Below are positions 11,636-21,949 of a stretch of DNA of 64,000 nucleotides, piece after piece. Position numbers and translations under genes: made by a program. The notes beneath the pieces were generated by a model. It saw nothing but the letters and a program-made list of their open reading frames with translations, did not search any database and was not told the origin of the DNA. This stretch comes from Flabesymbios commensalis (taxonomy: Eukaryota; Annelida; Polychaeta; Terebellida; Flabelligeridae): positions 4,845,584 to 4,909,583 of the forward strand of contig OZ024916.1 in the NCBI GenBank assembly GCA_964017125.1. Direction: 5' to 3'. The first letter of the stretch is position 1. Each line of letters opens with the position of its first letter.

Positions 11636-12445
11636 TTGTGTTATTTGGTCAATTCCTGCATTGTCAGACAGGAGTGACATCAGGATGATTTTATGGGTAT
11701 CACCCCTCTAAACCTTATGTTATCCATGTAATATATCGGGGTATTTTGGAATAGCTCTGTGGCCTACTGGGGTCTAGATAAGTTTCAACCATCATAATAT
11801 TAGCCATCACAAGTTACCATAAATGAAGCAAAACAACACAAACAAACCTATTTTGACCCATTTTGACCTGATTTGACCTTGCTGTGATCTTGAAATGACC
11901 TTGCCATGATAATGGGGTACACCCCTGTGAAAACCAACCCATATCACCATGTGTACTTGGGTTGTGAGTCATTAGATGTAATTGAAGTGCTGTCCATTGG
12001 TCCAAAAATGACAATCATTGTGTAATTTGGTCCATTTCTGTCATTTCAATCAGGGGTTAGATTAGGGTAGTCTGATGGGGTATTAACCCGTAACCCTTAT
12101 ATTACCCCTGTGACCTCTCGAGTTGTTTCGTATGGCCCACTGCTGATGTCTAAATGACTTTTAATCACCATAGATTTCTCAAGTGAACAGAATCGGAGCA
12201 AAAACACCAAAAATAAGCTATTTTCACCCGCTTGACCTGATTTGACCTTGATGTGACTTTGAGATGACCTTGCCATGATCTTGGAGTAACACCCCTGTAA
12301 AACCAAACCTCAACCCATATCACCATGTGTAAATGTACTTGGGTTGTGATTCAACAGATTCAATTGAAATGCTGGCCATTGGTCCAACAATGACAATTGT
12401 CCATTTCTACTATTTCAGACATGGTTGACATCAGGGTGAATTTAC
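11636..12445. repeat. ~380-bp tandem repeat, about 2.1 copies
   Basis: Unit starts are visible at about 11636 (GTTGTGTTATTTGGTCAATT), 12016 (ATTGTGTAATTTGGTCCATT) and 12392 (a partial third copy). Each unit contains TTGACCTTGATGTGA-like words and an ACTTGGGTTGTGA word near its end. No coding signal is seen. Confidence 0.8.
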
Positions 12446-12989
12446 TAGTTGAACTTTAGGAGGCATTTTCTCTTAATTTTATTATATTTTAGGCTCTGGG
12501 TTTCCAAGCTTCTTTTATCAATATATCCGTCAATAATTGAGATATGTGTACAATTTAGGTTCCATTAGGAAGATGCAACAGAACACTTCAATTACAACTA
12601 ATAAACTTGATTTTCATAACTTGAGACATACGTCTGGTTTTGACGTGGCGCGTCTCCTAAACAACACCGTTCGCAACAACAGCTACATATACTATAGGCG
12701 GCATACATCTTATATCATTATATCATCACGATAAGAGTGGCTAGATACAATAAAATGTCAGTTTCTACTGTAGTTTCTGATTCTACTTTATAATGGTTGG
12801 CCTATATATTTCTTGAAATAAATAATGTTTTCCTAAATATTATTTAAATTCATCGAACACCTTGTAACTAGTTTAGCAAGTAAACGAATTTCACAGTTAA
12901 CTCCATGAGCCCTTGTCAATGTGTATCATTTAATTAAAGCGTGTATGCATTTCATTAACATTTTGTGAACAAAAACGATTTATTTGAAA
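12446..12989. other. unassigned AT-rich DNA
   Basis: Nothing recognisable beyond short open frames. Confidence 0.5.
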
Positions 12990-13510
12990 GTTGTCTTGGA
13001 TTTCTCCCTCTTATAATTTTCTGAAACGTTTACAAATATCATTAATGGATTCAACCCCTCCCCCCTACATTCGACAGCAAATAATGCCTATGTCGAGGAT
13101 AGTTTTAACTTCTGTTTGTTGGCCTACATTAATGTTATATACGCATGAATGTATGTGGCGGTCATATTGGACTCCATCTTTGATTTTATTGACATTATTT
13201 TTATCTATCTTAGTGTTAAATACGGACCACAAATTAATTCCTTGACCCAGAAAACCCTATATTAGACACAAACATCACGTATCTATGCCCAATAGTTCAG
13301 TAGTTATGACTCATCATAGTCTGTATATGGCGGCCATATTTGACGCCATCATTGTTTTTTTGCGAAAACCATGATGTTAGACACCAAAATCACATTTTTA
13401 TGTTTATAATATTTCTGAAGTTATGACGCAGCATAGCCCGTGTCGCCCATTTTGACCACCATCTTTGATTTTTAAAAGCCAAGCCAATGTAATCAGTATG
13501 CCTACACCCG
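12990..13510 (-). repeat. U-family dispersed repeat
   Basis: Minus-strand relative of 2950-3300: GGCGGCCATATTTGACGCC, TTAGACACAAACATCAC and AGTTATGAC words occur in about three degenerate units of ~105-110 bp. Confidence 0.6.
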
Positions 13511-13714
13511 ACGGATTCTTAATCTAGATGGCATTGACTTAAAGAAAAACATAAAGAAATTATTGTTACCAAATAACGCAAGGTTCATATCCTGTGCCAT
13601 CGGACTAATATTTTCCCAAACGATTACGTCGCAACTTCGAGTGAGTGAATATTGTTTTACGTCGCTCTATGCACGATCATGGCAATATCGCGATAGAAGG
13701 AGGCCAGAAGCTGG

Positions 13715-13800
13715 GACTATGCCCTACTCGTATTTCGAATGACTTCACGGGTTCATAATAGTGCACAGTATTACTGTGCGGCACTGTACACTTCAGGCCT
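13715..13800. repeat. short dispersed repeat, also at 41262-41345
   Basis: Shared words with 41262-41345 are CTATGCCCTACT, AATGACTTCA(C/T)GGGTTC, TAGTGCACAGT and a GTGC-ACATTGTACA-like end. Confidence 0.6.
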
Positions 13801-13824
13801 ATGAACAGTTTGTATATGCACTGT

Positions 13825-13935
13825 AAATGCACAGCCAAATATCCGGCCCGACAGGGATTCGAGCATGGTACCCCAGGCTACAAGCTCCAGTCGAGACGAA
13901 TGAGTCATCGGGACCGGCCAGCAACTTCGAAAAGA
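13825..13935 (-). other. tRNA-like sequence, possible SINE head
   Basis: On the minus strand a B-box-like GCTCGAATCCC is preceded about 50 bp upstream by ACTCATTCGTCTCG, and a CCCGA/TCGGG pair could close an acceptor-like stem. The fold is poor and the anticodon arm is not convincing, so a functional tRNA gene is unlikely. Confidence 0.35.
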
Positions 13936-13999
13936 ATCGAAAGTATTTTTTTGCATTTTCGTCCCAAGTGAATATAATACACTACATCAACATTGCTCA

Positions 14000-15059
14000 A
14001 CTAATGGTATGATGAAAAATACACATACGTGAACATAATTTACAATTAATTTATCTGGACTCGTAGTAAGAGGACACAGCGAGGAAAGGGTTTCAGGGTT
14101 AGACACAAACTTTTTCGGGCAGTGGTCCACAGGACCACCAGCTCAGAGAATCTGGTGGTCCTACAATTTTTCTGGTGGTCCTGAGAATAAAGCCTCAGCA
14201 CACAAATTCATACGCGTATATCATTAAAAAGTGAGTGAGTTAGAAAAAAATTAATATGGCGATTTAAAGCAAGCTTGATATTAATATTACATTCATATCA
14301 TTTGATACCAATTGATCTAGATTTGGTAACCATTTCTTGTTTTAAAAACATTGAAATCGGGAAATATAGGCCTAAGTATAAAATGTAGTCCCTATTCTGG
14401 TAGTAGCAAGGCATATGATTGATTAAGTCTGCTGATGGAGTAGGCTAAAGCGTTTTGGCTACGCTCAGGGAAGGTACTAGGACCTTATATTTGAATGTGA
14501 AATAAAAAAAGCCTGATGTTTTTAAAGCAATCTTTTTTATTTTTCATATTGATAGAGTAGGCCCTATGTCCTGATGATTACAAAATATATATGTTTGGGT
14601 GAATCGGTAGGTTTATTAATAACAACATCTGGCCGAAACAGTTACATGTATATATATAATCATACAACGTTACATAATATGAGAAAACAATTAAATTACG
14701 ATAAACACAAATACAGCTTCTTGTGAAATTACACTGTATTAATTATCACCTAATATTACGTAACTGATATTGCGTAACGGGTGGGAAAAGCTGCTGCTGG
14801 GAGCATCCCGAACCGTTGCAGGCCAGAACAAAACTGCCTATAATATGTATCCTATACAGGGATGTATAGATGCTCTTATGACAGGCCGAGGGGTGGGTAT
14901 CTATCTGCACCCCAGCCAGAGGTAATACATTTTATGACCTGCGCACTCTGGATGACCCTGCCAATCTGGGTCCAGGTACCCCACATACAGGATGCCACAT
15001 GTAAATGGTAAAGACATATATACACACCCAGCCTCCCGCGGTCTTATAAATTAAACTAG
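14000..15059. other. unassigned DNA
   Basis: A local repeat of the word TCTGGTGGTCCT occurs at 14150-14185. No gene or named element recognised. Confidence 0.5.
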
Positions 15060-15410
15060 AATTAATCAAAACTAATTTCCCCAATGAAAAATATGCCAGT
15101 AACATCTGATATTGACCGTGAAAACATCTTATTTGGATTCCTTATACCCTAAACCCCCTCCCCCCAAAAAAAAGTGGTATTATAATATGACAACTTGTGC
15201 CACTGATTAACCAAGTTAGCAAACCGCCTCATTTATTACGGCCAGTTTGTACGCCATCTTGGATACCGGGCTTTGCCCAACCGTAGGCCTACTTCACGGG
15301 TACTGATCTGTTTCTCAAAGTACACTATCTGAGGAATCAATATCAACCAAAACCGCATTGGGGTTCTTTCTTGCAAGGTTGGGCTAATTTATGCCGTTCT
15401 GCCTCCAGTC
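15060..15410 (-). repeat. U-family flank of composite copy 3
   Basis: Reverse complement of 2327-2660, with matching CAACCTTGCAAGAAAGA, CCTCAGATAGTGTAC and GGCGGTTTGCTAACTT words. It joins the CGAAA-type arm at the same place as in copy 1, so flank and arm were joined before the copies separated. Confidence 0.8.
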
Positions 15411-16003
15411 GATTTCGCGATCTCGTTCTTTCGTAATTTCACAGTTTTGTACTTTGGCACTTCTGTTGTTTCGTGCTTTCATTATTTCGCAGTTTCGTCG
15501 TACTTTCGCAGTTTCGTACTTTCGTTTTTTTACAGTTTCGCAATTGCACAGTTTCGCACTTTTGTCGTTCCGTACTTTCGCAGTTTCGTACTTTCGTTTT
15601 TTCGTACTTTCGTTCGTTGTTTCGTACTTTCGTTGTTTCGCAGTTTGATACTTTCCTTGTTTCGTACTTTGATTGTTTCCTTGAGATGGACGGCGGCGCT
15701 AGCCTCCAGACTAAAAGTAAGAGACAACGAAACAACGAAAGTACGAAACAACAAAAGTACGAAACAACGAAAGTGTGAAACTGCGAAACAACGAAAGTAC
15801 TAAACAAAGAAACAAGGAAAATACGAAACAACAAATGTAGGAAGCAACGAAAGTAAGAAACAACGAAAATACGAAACAACGAAACAACGAAAATAAGAAA
15901 ATACGAAACAATATCGAATCTTTACGCGTGAGCAGGGAAGAAACATATGTTGTTTCTTTAAACTTGAATACCAGAGCGGGATTCGAACCCGCGATTTGTC
16001 CAA
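15411..16003 (+). mobile_element. composite minisatellite element, copy 3 (ends in a SINE head)
   Basis: The TTTCG-orientation arm at 15411-15675 and the CGAAA-orientation arm at 15717-15912 are separated by a 40-bp remnant of the B satellite (GGACGGCGGCGCTAGCC). The right arm continues into the reverse complement of the tRNA-headed SINE seen at 18803-18920 (CACGCGTAAAGATTCGA linker, B box GGGTTCGAATCCC on the minus strand at about 15978-15990). Open frames of 80-150 codons on both strands are repeat artefacts. Confidence 0.75.
15913..16003 (-). mobile_element. tRNA-headed SINE fragment with CGAAA-minisatellite tail
   Basis: Minus strand: CGCGGGTTCGAATCCCGC (B box), CTCTGGTATTCAAG, AAAGAAACAA, TTTCTTCCCTGCTCACGCGT, AAAGATTCGATATTGTTTCG, then the minisatellite. 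The A-box half of the head is poorly preserved or missing. Confidence 0.7.
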
Positions 16004-16599
16004 GCAAATTTAAAAACTAAAACAGATGAGTTTTTCACAGTCAAATTAAATTAGGTTAGATGCCAATATCCACTCAATATTTTGTTACACGTTGGCAAAA
16101 TTCAGCTGATTGGAAGATTATTATAGCCGAATTCAGATTGTTCCCACTGACCTGAAACCTCGTATCTACATGGTTTTGTTTTATTTATATTTTTTTGTTT
16201 TTAAAATTGGCGTCCACCTGTCTTTAGAATCAAATTATAATGATCGTTTCGTTTGTATCTAGTTACCTCTTATAAGCTTTTATTAACTAAATACGAATTA
16301 AAAGCTGTAAAATATTATCAACCGCAAATAAAAAACCTTCATTTTCTCAGATTGGTCAATTATTGGTCTAGTATAGACATGCCATTTTTACAAGTAATAA
16401 ATAGGGTGACACAAAAACAAAAAAAAACCCACAATTTAAAAAAAATATGAATCAGTGGGCCCGATGTGCCTCGCTACACGTATCACTAACGATGGTGTCG
16501 TAATGATATACATGTAATAGACAGGTCAATGCCAAACACAAATTGCCATTTTTTCCTGTCAAGGACTTCTCAGTGTATTCAGCTATCTGAAATACTCTT
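16004..16599. other. unassigned AT-rich DNA
   Basis: No recognisable feature. Confidence 0.5.
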
Positions 16600-17000
16600 T
16601 GATATAAGCTTCGGGGCACCCCGCAATATTCCTCAAATCCAATATGGCGGCCATAAATCCGCCAAATTACCTGGCATTGTAGCATTGTAACTTGTTGGAG
16701 TTCCCTTTGTGCAAAAACACAAAAGACTTCTAATAAATGTACTTATTGGTGAACTAAAATGATTCAATCATCTAGAATGCACGACAGTACTTTATAAATA
16801 TTTAAATCCAAGATGGCCACCGACCTTACACCTATATGGGAAAAACACTTATATCTCCTGTTCTGGTAGTGAAATAATTATTCTATTGGAGTCTATCCAT
16901 AGGTTTTGGCAGTCAAGGAATACATTTATTTATTTTTTATTTTAATTAAGTCATCAGGTCATGTAGTAACCAATGTAATAGATCATTTTCGATTAATTTG
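16600..17000. repeat. U-family dispersed repeat
   Basis: Contains AATATGGCGGCCAT, CAAGATGGCCACC and TATCTCCTGTTCTGG words of the U family. Boundaries are approximate. Confidence 0.5.
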
Positions 17001-17089
17001 TGTACACTGATCACGTTGGAATGGTTTTACGTTTCAAGAACATATTTTGACTCTTTAATTCCCAACTTTACGGCTCTAACCTTGCTTGA

Positions 17090-18320
17090 CGGACGGTTTC
17101 GACAACATTGATTATGCTACAATAACAGATAGACTTTCTGATCAGTATAGTATATCTGGCCAGGCTCAAATTTGGTTTTCTTCTCATTTGCAAAATATGA
17201 ACCAATTCGTAAAAATATAAGACACTTTATCAGATAAAGTCACACTCTTATTTGGAGCTCCACAGGGCTCTGTGCTGGAACCAGTGCTTTCTACCTTATA
17301 CTACACCACTCAGTGCCATTAGATATGTTAGATCAACCATCAACTTGATGCCGATGATAATCAAATTGACATGTCTCAATCAGTTTCAAACGCTAAGGAA
17401 TCTCTTGAGAAGTGGTAACATTGTTTAATGGGCGTGTCGGCCTGAATGACAGGGTCTAAGCTGAAGCTTAATCTTTGCAAGATTTTTCTTGGGATGAAAC
17501 TTCACCGAGAAAAAGTCTTGCATAATTTTCCATGCTTAATTCTAGTTCAAGACACAAATCATTCTGCATTAGCCACATATCTTGGTGTAGTATTTGACAG
17601 TAGCCTAAATTTCCGAAAACACATATCCCAAACATGTGGGGAATGCTTTTATCATATCCCTGACCTGCGTCGAATTCGAAAAAGTCTGTCCTTAGATTTT
17701 GCCAAACAAATTGCAGTGGCACTCGTCAGTAGCAAGCTAGATTATTGTAACTCAATTTTTCACAATATGCCAGAAAAGGATATCGCTAGATTACAACGCG
17801 TTCAAAACTGCCTTGCAAGAGTGGTAACCAAGGCCCCACGATTTAGTCGTTCCGTTCCTATTCTGAAACAATTACATTGGCTTTCTGTCAAGTTTCGCAT
17901 TTATTTTAAAATATGCGCAATAACTTTTCGAACCCTAAAAGACAACCAACCGGCATATCTGCCTTACTTGTTCGGATGAAATGCTCAAGATATCTACGCT
18001 CCACAAATTCAAATAGATTTGTTGTCCCCCATATAAAAACAAACACTGGGACAAGGTCTTTGCTCTATATCTGGCCCAGCCTTATGCACCCGTAGGCAAA
18101 CCGAAACAATTTTAACATTAAGGAAATTACTTAAATCTCACCTATTTAATCTGGCTTTCCCACTTCATCTCCTCAGTAGTCCGCCTCCCTGTTGACGAGC
18201 ATGCTTTGGCCTCGACTATAACACCTGATCACGCTAAGGATTTGTGCGCTTCTGAGCTCGGTCCGCTGAGGATATAGGCGCTTAAAGTGTTATTGATTGA
18301 TTGACTGATTATGGATTGAA
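17090..18320 (+). pseudogene. L2/CR1-like reverse transcriptase relic, 5'-truncated
   Basis: Conceptual protein in order: FDNIDYATITDRLSDQ, SGQAQIWFSSHLQN, LFGAPQGSVLEP, DADDNQIDMS (normally YADDTQ), KLKLNLCKIFLG, TYLGVVFDSSLNFRKHIS, RRIRKSLSLDFAKQIAVALV, KLDYCNSIF, RLQRVQNCLARVV and LHWLSVKFRIYFKI. These follow the RT to C-terminal order of L2/CR1 elements. The longest frame is 17446-17979; stops and shifts occur before and after it. The 3' end carries GGCGCTTAAAGTGTTATTGA and a short ATTG repeat, a typical tail style. The copy is inactive. Confidence 0.85.
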
Positions 18321-18339
18321 ATTAATGTAATACATCATT

Positions 18340-18780
18340 TTCGATTAATTTGAGTACAATCATTACATTAGTTATTTTTATGTTGCAAGGTCATCTGGAG
18401 GTGAAAAAATAAGATGGCTGACAATGTCAACTAGAAAACGTTTTTTTACCACTGATTAGGTTTTAATTATTATATACCTAAGTTATAGGTCCATATTATT
18501 GAATTACACACACCAATTTAGAGTAATTTGAAGATGTTGAATGCAATATAATTGCTATTTTATATTTCAAGGTCATCGAGTGGTCAAAACCAAAATTAAA
18601 GGTCATCTTGAATTTTAACTTTTGACATAACAGGTTTAAAATTTAAGTAAATATCCCAATTTCAAATAATTTGAGTACATTGATTACGTGGGTAAATGGT
18701 TATTTTTACTGACTACCTGTACTTTTTTGAAGATTGTTGTTCTATATATTATATACAATGTAATTATATTTGCTCTCATA
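18340..18780 (+). repeat. U-family dispersed repeat
   Basis: Repeated CAAGGTCATC(T/G) and ATTTGAGTACA words occur in two or three degenerate units; no coding signal. Confidence 0.5.
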
Positions 18781-18802
18781 TATGCTTAAAATTCATTATT
18801 AG

Positions 18803-18925
18803 GTGGGGGCCCTGGTGCAGTGGGTAAAGCTGCCTGTTTGGAAAATCGATGATCACGGGTTTGAACCCCGCTCTGGTATTCAAGTTCTAAAGAAACAAAA
18901 TGTTTATTCCTTGCTCACGCGTAAA
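18803..18925 (+). mobile_element. tRNA-headed SINE joined to CGAAA minisatellite
   Basis: GGGGGCCCTGGTGCAGTGGG holds an A-box-like TGGTGCAGTGGG, and ACGGGTTTGAACCCCGC holds a B box 45-50 bp later, the spacing of a tRNA-type internal promoter. The linker CTCTGGTATTCAAG, AAAGAAACAAAATGTTTATT and CTCACGCGTAAAGATTCAA leads without a break into GTTTCGTACTTTC repeats. The same head-linker-minisatellite order, inverted, is at 15913-16003. Confidence 0.8.
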
Positions 18926-19585
18926 GATTCAATATTGTTTCGTACTTTCTTTGCTTCGTACTTTTGTTGTTTCATACTTTTGTTGTTTCATACTTTCGTT
19001 GTTTCCTTGTTTCATACTTTCGTTGACTCGCACTTTCGTTGTTTCTTATTTTCGTTGTTTCGTACATTCGTTGTTCCGTACTTCCGTTGTATCGTTATTT
19101 CGTACTTTCGTTGTCTTGCACTTTCGTTGTATCGTTGTTCCGTACTTTCGTTGTTTCGCAGTTTGCATTTTCGTTGTTTCGTACTTTCGTTGTTTCGCAG
19201 TTTCACAGTTTCGCACTTTCGTACTCTCGTTGTCTCGCACTTTTGTTGTTTCGAACTTTCGTTGTTTCGTACTTTTGTTGTTTCGTTGTTTCGTACTTTC
19301 GCACTTTCGCTGTTTCGCAATTTGGCAATTTTGAAGTTTCGTATTTTCGTACTTGCGTTTTTTCGTACTTTCATTGTTTCGCAGTTTTGTACTTTTGCAG
19401 TTTCGTACTTAAGTTCTTTTGCAGTTTCGCACCCTCGCATTTTCGCACTTTCGTTGTTTCGTATTACGTTGTTTCGTACTTTTGCAATTTCGTACTTTCG
19501 TTGTTTCGTACTTTCGTTGTTTCGGTTTTTCGTTGTTTCGCAGTTTGGCACTTTCCTTGTTTCGTACTTTCTTTATTTTATTGTT
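18926..19585 (+). repeat. CGAAA-type minisatellite, arm A of copy 2
   Basis: About 660 bp of degenerate GTTTCGTACTTTCGTT units. A 274-codon open frame (18803-19627) and several others on both strands exist because the words rarely form stops. Translation is monotonous (phenylalanine-rich on +, lysine/asparagine-rich on -), so no gene is called. Confidence 0.95.
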
Positions 19586-19810
19586 ATGGACGGCAGCGTT
19601 AGCCTCTTCACCAAGGCTCCGGCATGAAAGAGGGCAGCGCTAACCAGTTCACCAGAGCTACGGCGTGATGGACAGCAGCGGTAACCATCACATCATAGTC
19701 TCTGCTGCACAGTGAATCCCGGCGTGACAGACGGTAGCGTTAAACATCACATCAGGGTCTCTGCTGAAAAGTGAATCCCAGCGTGACAGACAGTAGGATT
19801 AACCATCACA
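19586..19810 (+). repeat. ~50-bp satellite, B core of copy 2
   Basis: Degenerate units with GACGGCAGCGTTA, CACCAAGGCTCCGGC, and later ACATCA(C)AGGGTCTCTGC with AGTGAATCCC. Complementary words fill 1861-2150. Confidence 0.8.
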
Positions 19811-20215
19811 ACGAAAGTACGAAACAACAAAAGTACGAAATTGTGAAACAGCGAAAGAGCGATATTGCGAGAACAAGAAAAGGGCGATGCGAAACTTTGA
19901 AAGGGCGGAAGTTCGAGACCACGAAACAACGGAAGGGCGATGCGAAACAACGAAAGGGCGATGCAAAATTACGAGACTGCGAAACAACGAGAAGGCGAAA
20001 CAACAAAAGGGCCATACAAACCCACGAAAGGGAGAGGAAAAACTGCGAAAGGGCAATGCGAAACAACGAATGAGCGGAAGTGCGAGACTGCGAAACAACG
20101 AAAGGTTGATGCGAAACTACGAGAGGGCGTTGCGAGACTGCGAAAGTACGAAAGTGCGAAACTACAAAAGAGCGATGCGAACGAGCGAGATTTTAAACTG
20201 CGAAAGTGCGAGATG
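19811..20215 (+). repeat. CGAAA-type minisatellite, arm C of copy 2
   Basis: ACGAAAGTACGAAACAAC and GCGAAACAACGAAAGGGCG units, complementary in orientation to arm A. Together they make an imperfect inverted repeat of several hundred bp per arm around the B core. Confidence 0.9.
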
Positions 20216-20360
20216 GCCCTATCTGGACACTAGACAATTCAGAATGTGATAGAAAGTTGAGAAACGGGATAAAGTGAATTAGATTTGTATTTATTTGATA
20301 TATATATGTTAAGAAAAAAAATTGCGCATGTATGCATGTTTCATACCATTGCAATGATAC

Positions 20361-20901
20361 ATGCTCAGTTATTCATTCATTCATTCATTCATTCATTCAT
20401 TCATTCATTCATTCACCCATTCATTTATTCATTTATTTTTTAAAAAAATATTCAGTTTTTCATTTATTCATTTATTCATTCACTCACTTGTTCGCTCGTT
20501 CGTTCGTTCGTTCATTTGTTCGTCGTTTTTTTCATTCATTCATTCATTCATTCATTCATTCATTCGGTCGGTCGGTCGGTCGGTCGGTCGGTCGGTCGGT
20601 CGGTCGGTCGGTCGGTCGGTCGGTCGGTCGGTCTGTCGGTCTGTCGGTCGGTCGGTCGGTCGGTCGGTCGGTCGGTCGGTCGGTCGGTCGGTCGGTCGGT
20701 CGGTCGGTCGGTCGGTCGGTCGGTCGGTCAGTCAGTCAGTCAGTCAGTCAGTCAGTCAGTCAGTCATTCATTCATTCATTCATTCATTCATTCATTCATT
20801 CATTCATTTATTCATTCATTCATTCATTCATTCATTCATTCATCCATTCATCATTCATTCATTCATTCATTCATTCATTCATTCATTCATTCATTCATTT
20901 A
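20361..20901. repeat. tetranucleotide blocks ATTC, CGTT, GTCG, GTCA, ATTC
   Basis: Period-4 blocks in succession: ATTC (20369-20414), CGTT (about 20491-20512), ATTC (20531-20563), GGTC (20564-20728 with two GTCT variants), CAGT (20729-20764), ATTC (20765-20901). Adjacent units differ by one substitution. The SFIHS and SVGR open frames are artefacts. Confidence 0.95.
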
Positions 20902-21229
20902 TTAATTTCATTTGCGTGATGCTTTATGCGGTTGCTCGCCTGATATACACATTACCTAAGCCGGACCAGTGCGTCTGTTGCAAAAATAAAAATAATAATA
21001 ATAATAATAAAATATATTTCTTCAGGGTAGAATTATTAGTGAAAACAATTGTGAAAATAATTGCCCTGACTAGGCCTCTGTGTATCATAGAAAACAGTGC
21101 ATAATTGTAAAAGTACCATTAGAATATTGCAAACAATATGATTAAAACATTAGTCTTTTACATAATTATTGCTGACTTACTAGGCCTCTGTGTAACATAC
21201 ACAACAGTGTATAATTGTAAAAGAAAATG

Positions 21230-21715
21230 TATAATATTGCAAAAATATATAACACCATTATTCCACGTTTTTTAAAAACTGTTTTAATGTTCGTACTTTC
21301 GTTGTTTTGCACTTTCGTTGTATCGTTGTTCCGTACTTTCGTTGTTGCAAAATTAAACGTATCAATGTTTCTTATAATGTTTTGTAAATTATTCCAGATA
21401 ATAGCACCAGAATATTGTAAAGAGCAATTAAAATCGCTTTTGCTAGCTTTTGGTAAAAACAATTTATTTGTACAGCATGATCTAATTATAAGGGTTGCCA
21501 TATCTCGAGATAGAGTAAACAGGTCTGTTATATAACTCGGTTGCAAGCCTGCTAAGAGATATACAGTAATAGCGGTAATATAATCTCTTCGTTGACAAAC
21601 ATTTAACCAACCAAGATCTTTAACAATATCTATACCTCTTACATCCCAGTCCAAATTGTTACTAATAATCCGTGCCGCTCGATTCTGTAGTATGTGTAAT
21701 ATTTTATATTTGTTA
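21230..21715 (-). pseudogene. non-LTR reverse transcriptase C-terminal fragment
   Basis: Minus-strand protein: LQNRAARIISNN, VKDLGWLNVCQRRDYITAIT, LAGLQPSYITDLF, RSCCTNKLFLPKASKSDF and LQYSGAIIWNNLQNIIRN, the conserved C-terminal region of CR1/L2/Jockey-type RTs (the GWL, RS..N.L..P and YSGA.IWN blocks). After DTF the frame is interrupted by a 65-bp CGAAA-repeat piece, then resumes as KTVFKKRG. The fragment starts abruptly near 21715 (5' truncation). The frame is open to 21166, but nothing recognisable follows KTVFKKRG. Confidence 0.8.
21288..21352 (+). mobile_element. 65-bp CGAAA-type repeat insertion in the RT fragment
   Basis: TTCGTACTTTCGTTG-type words are bounded by TTAA at 21284-21287 and 21353-21356. 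Removing one TTAA plus the insert restores DTFKTVFKK, a sensible RT C-terminus. The 69-bp addition keeps frame. The TTAA may be a target duplication or chance in AT-rich sequence. Confidence 0.5.
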
Positions 21716-21949
21716 TGTTATTCAACAAATACATAAGAACATACCGCAAACTAATTTTTGAAAATGAAAAAACAGGCTATGAAATAATTTAAGGTCTTAA
21801 AAAACTAAAATAAATACATTATGGGTCTCTGATCAAGTATAGTATTCTACATCCGACCATAGTCCAGTTGCCAGCACCATCATTCATGTAGTGGACCGGG
21901 ATTTTCTTTTAAGTCCAAGGTTTTTTCATTGATTTGTGTTCATATGCAT

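Larger units (their letters stand above)
18803..20990 (+). mobile_element. composite minisatellite element, copy 2
   Basis: Order of modules: SINE head and linker (18803-18925), arm A of TTTCG-type repeats (18926-19585), B satellite (19586-19810), arm C in CGAAA orientation (19811-20215), unique AT-rich piece (20216-20360), tetranucleotide block (20361-20901), and a unique end with GCCGGACCAGTGCGTCTGTT (20902-20990). Copy 1 has the same order from arm A onward on the opposite strand, so the two copies form an inverted pair about 17 kb apart. Copy 1 carries the U-family flank where this copy carries the SINE head. Confidence 0.75.

Noticed and set aside
18803-19627. 274-codon phenylalanine-rich open frame (and many others on both strands at 15.4-16.0 and 18.8-20.2 kb)
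   Set aside because: Entirely within the CGAAA-type minisatellite and SINE head. The repeat words rarely make stop codons in several frames, and the opposite strand is equally open.
20332-21104. 247-codon frame of SFIHSFIHS and SVGRSVGRS repeats
   Set aside because: Direct translation of tetranucleotide microsatellites.
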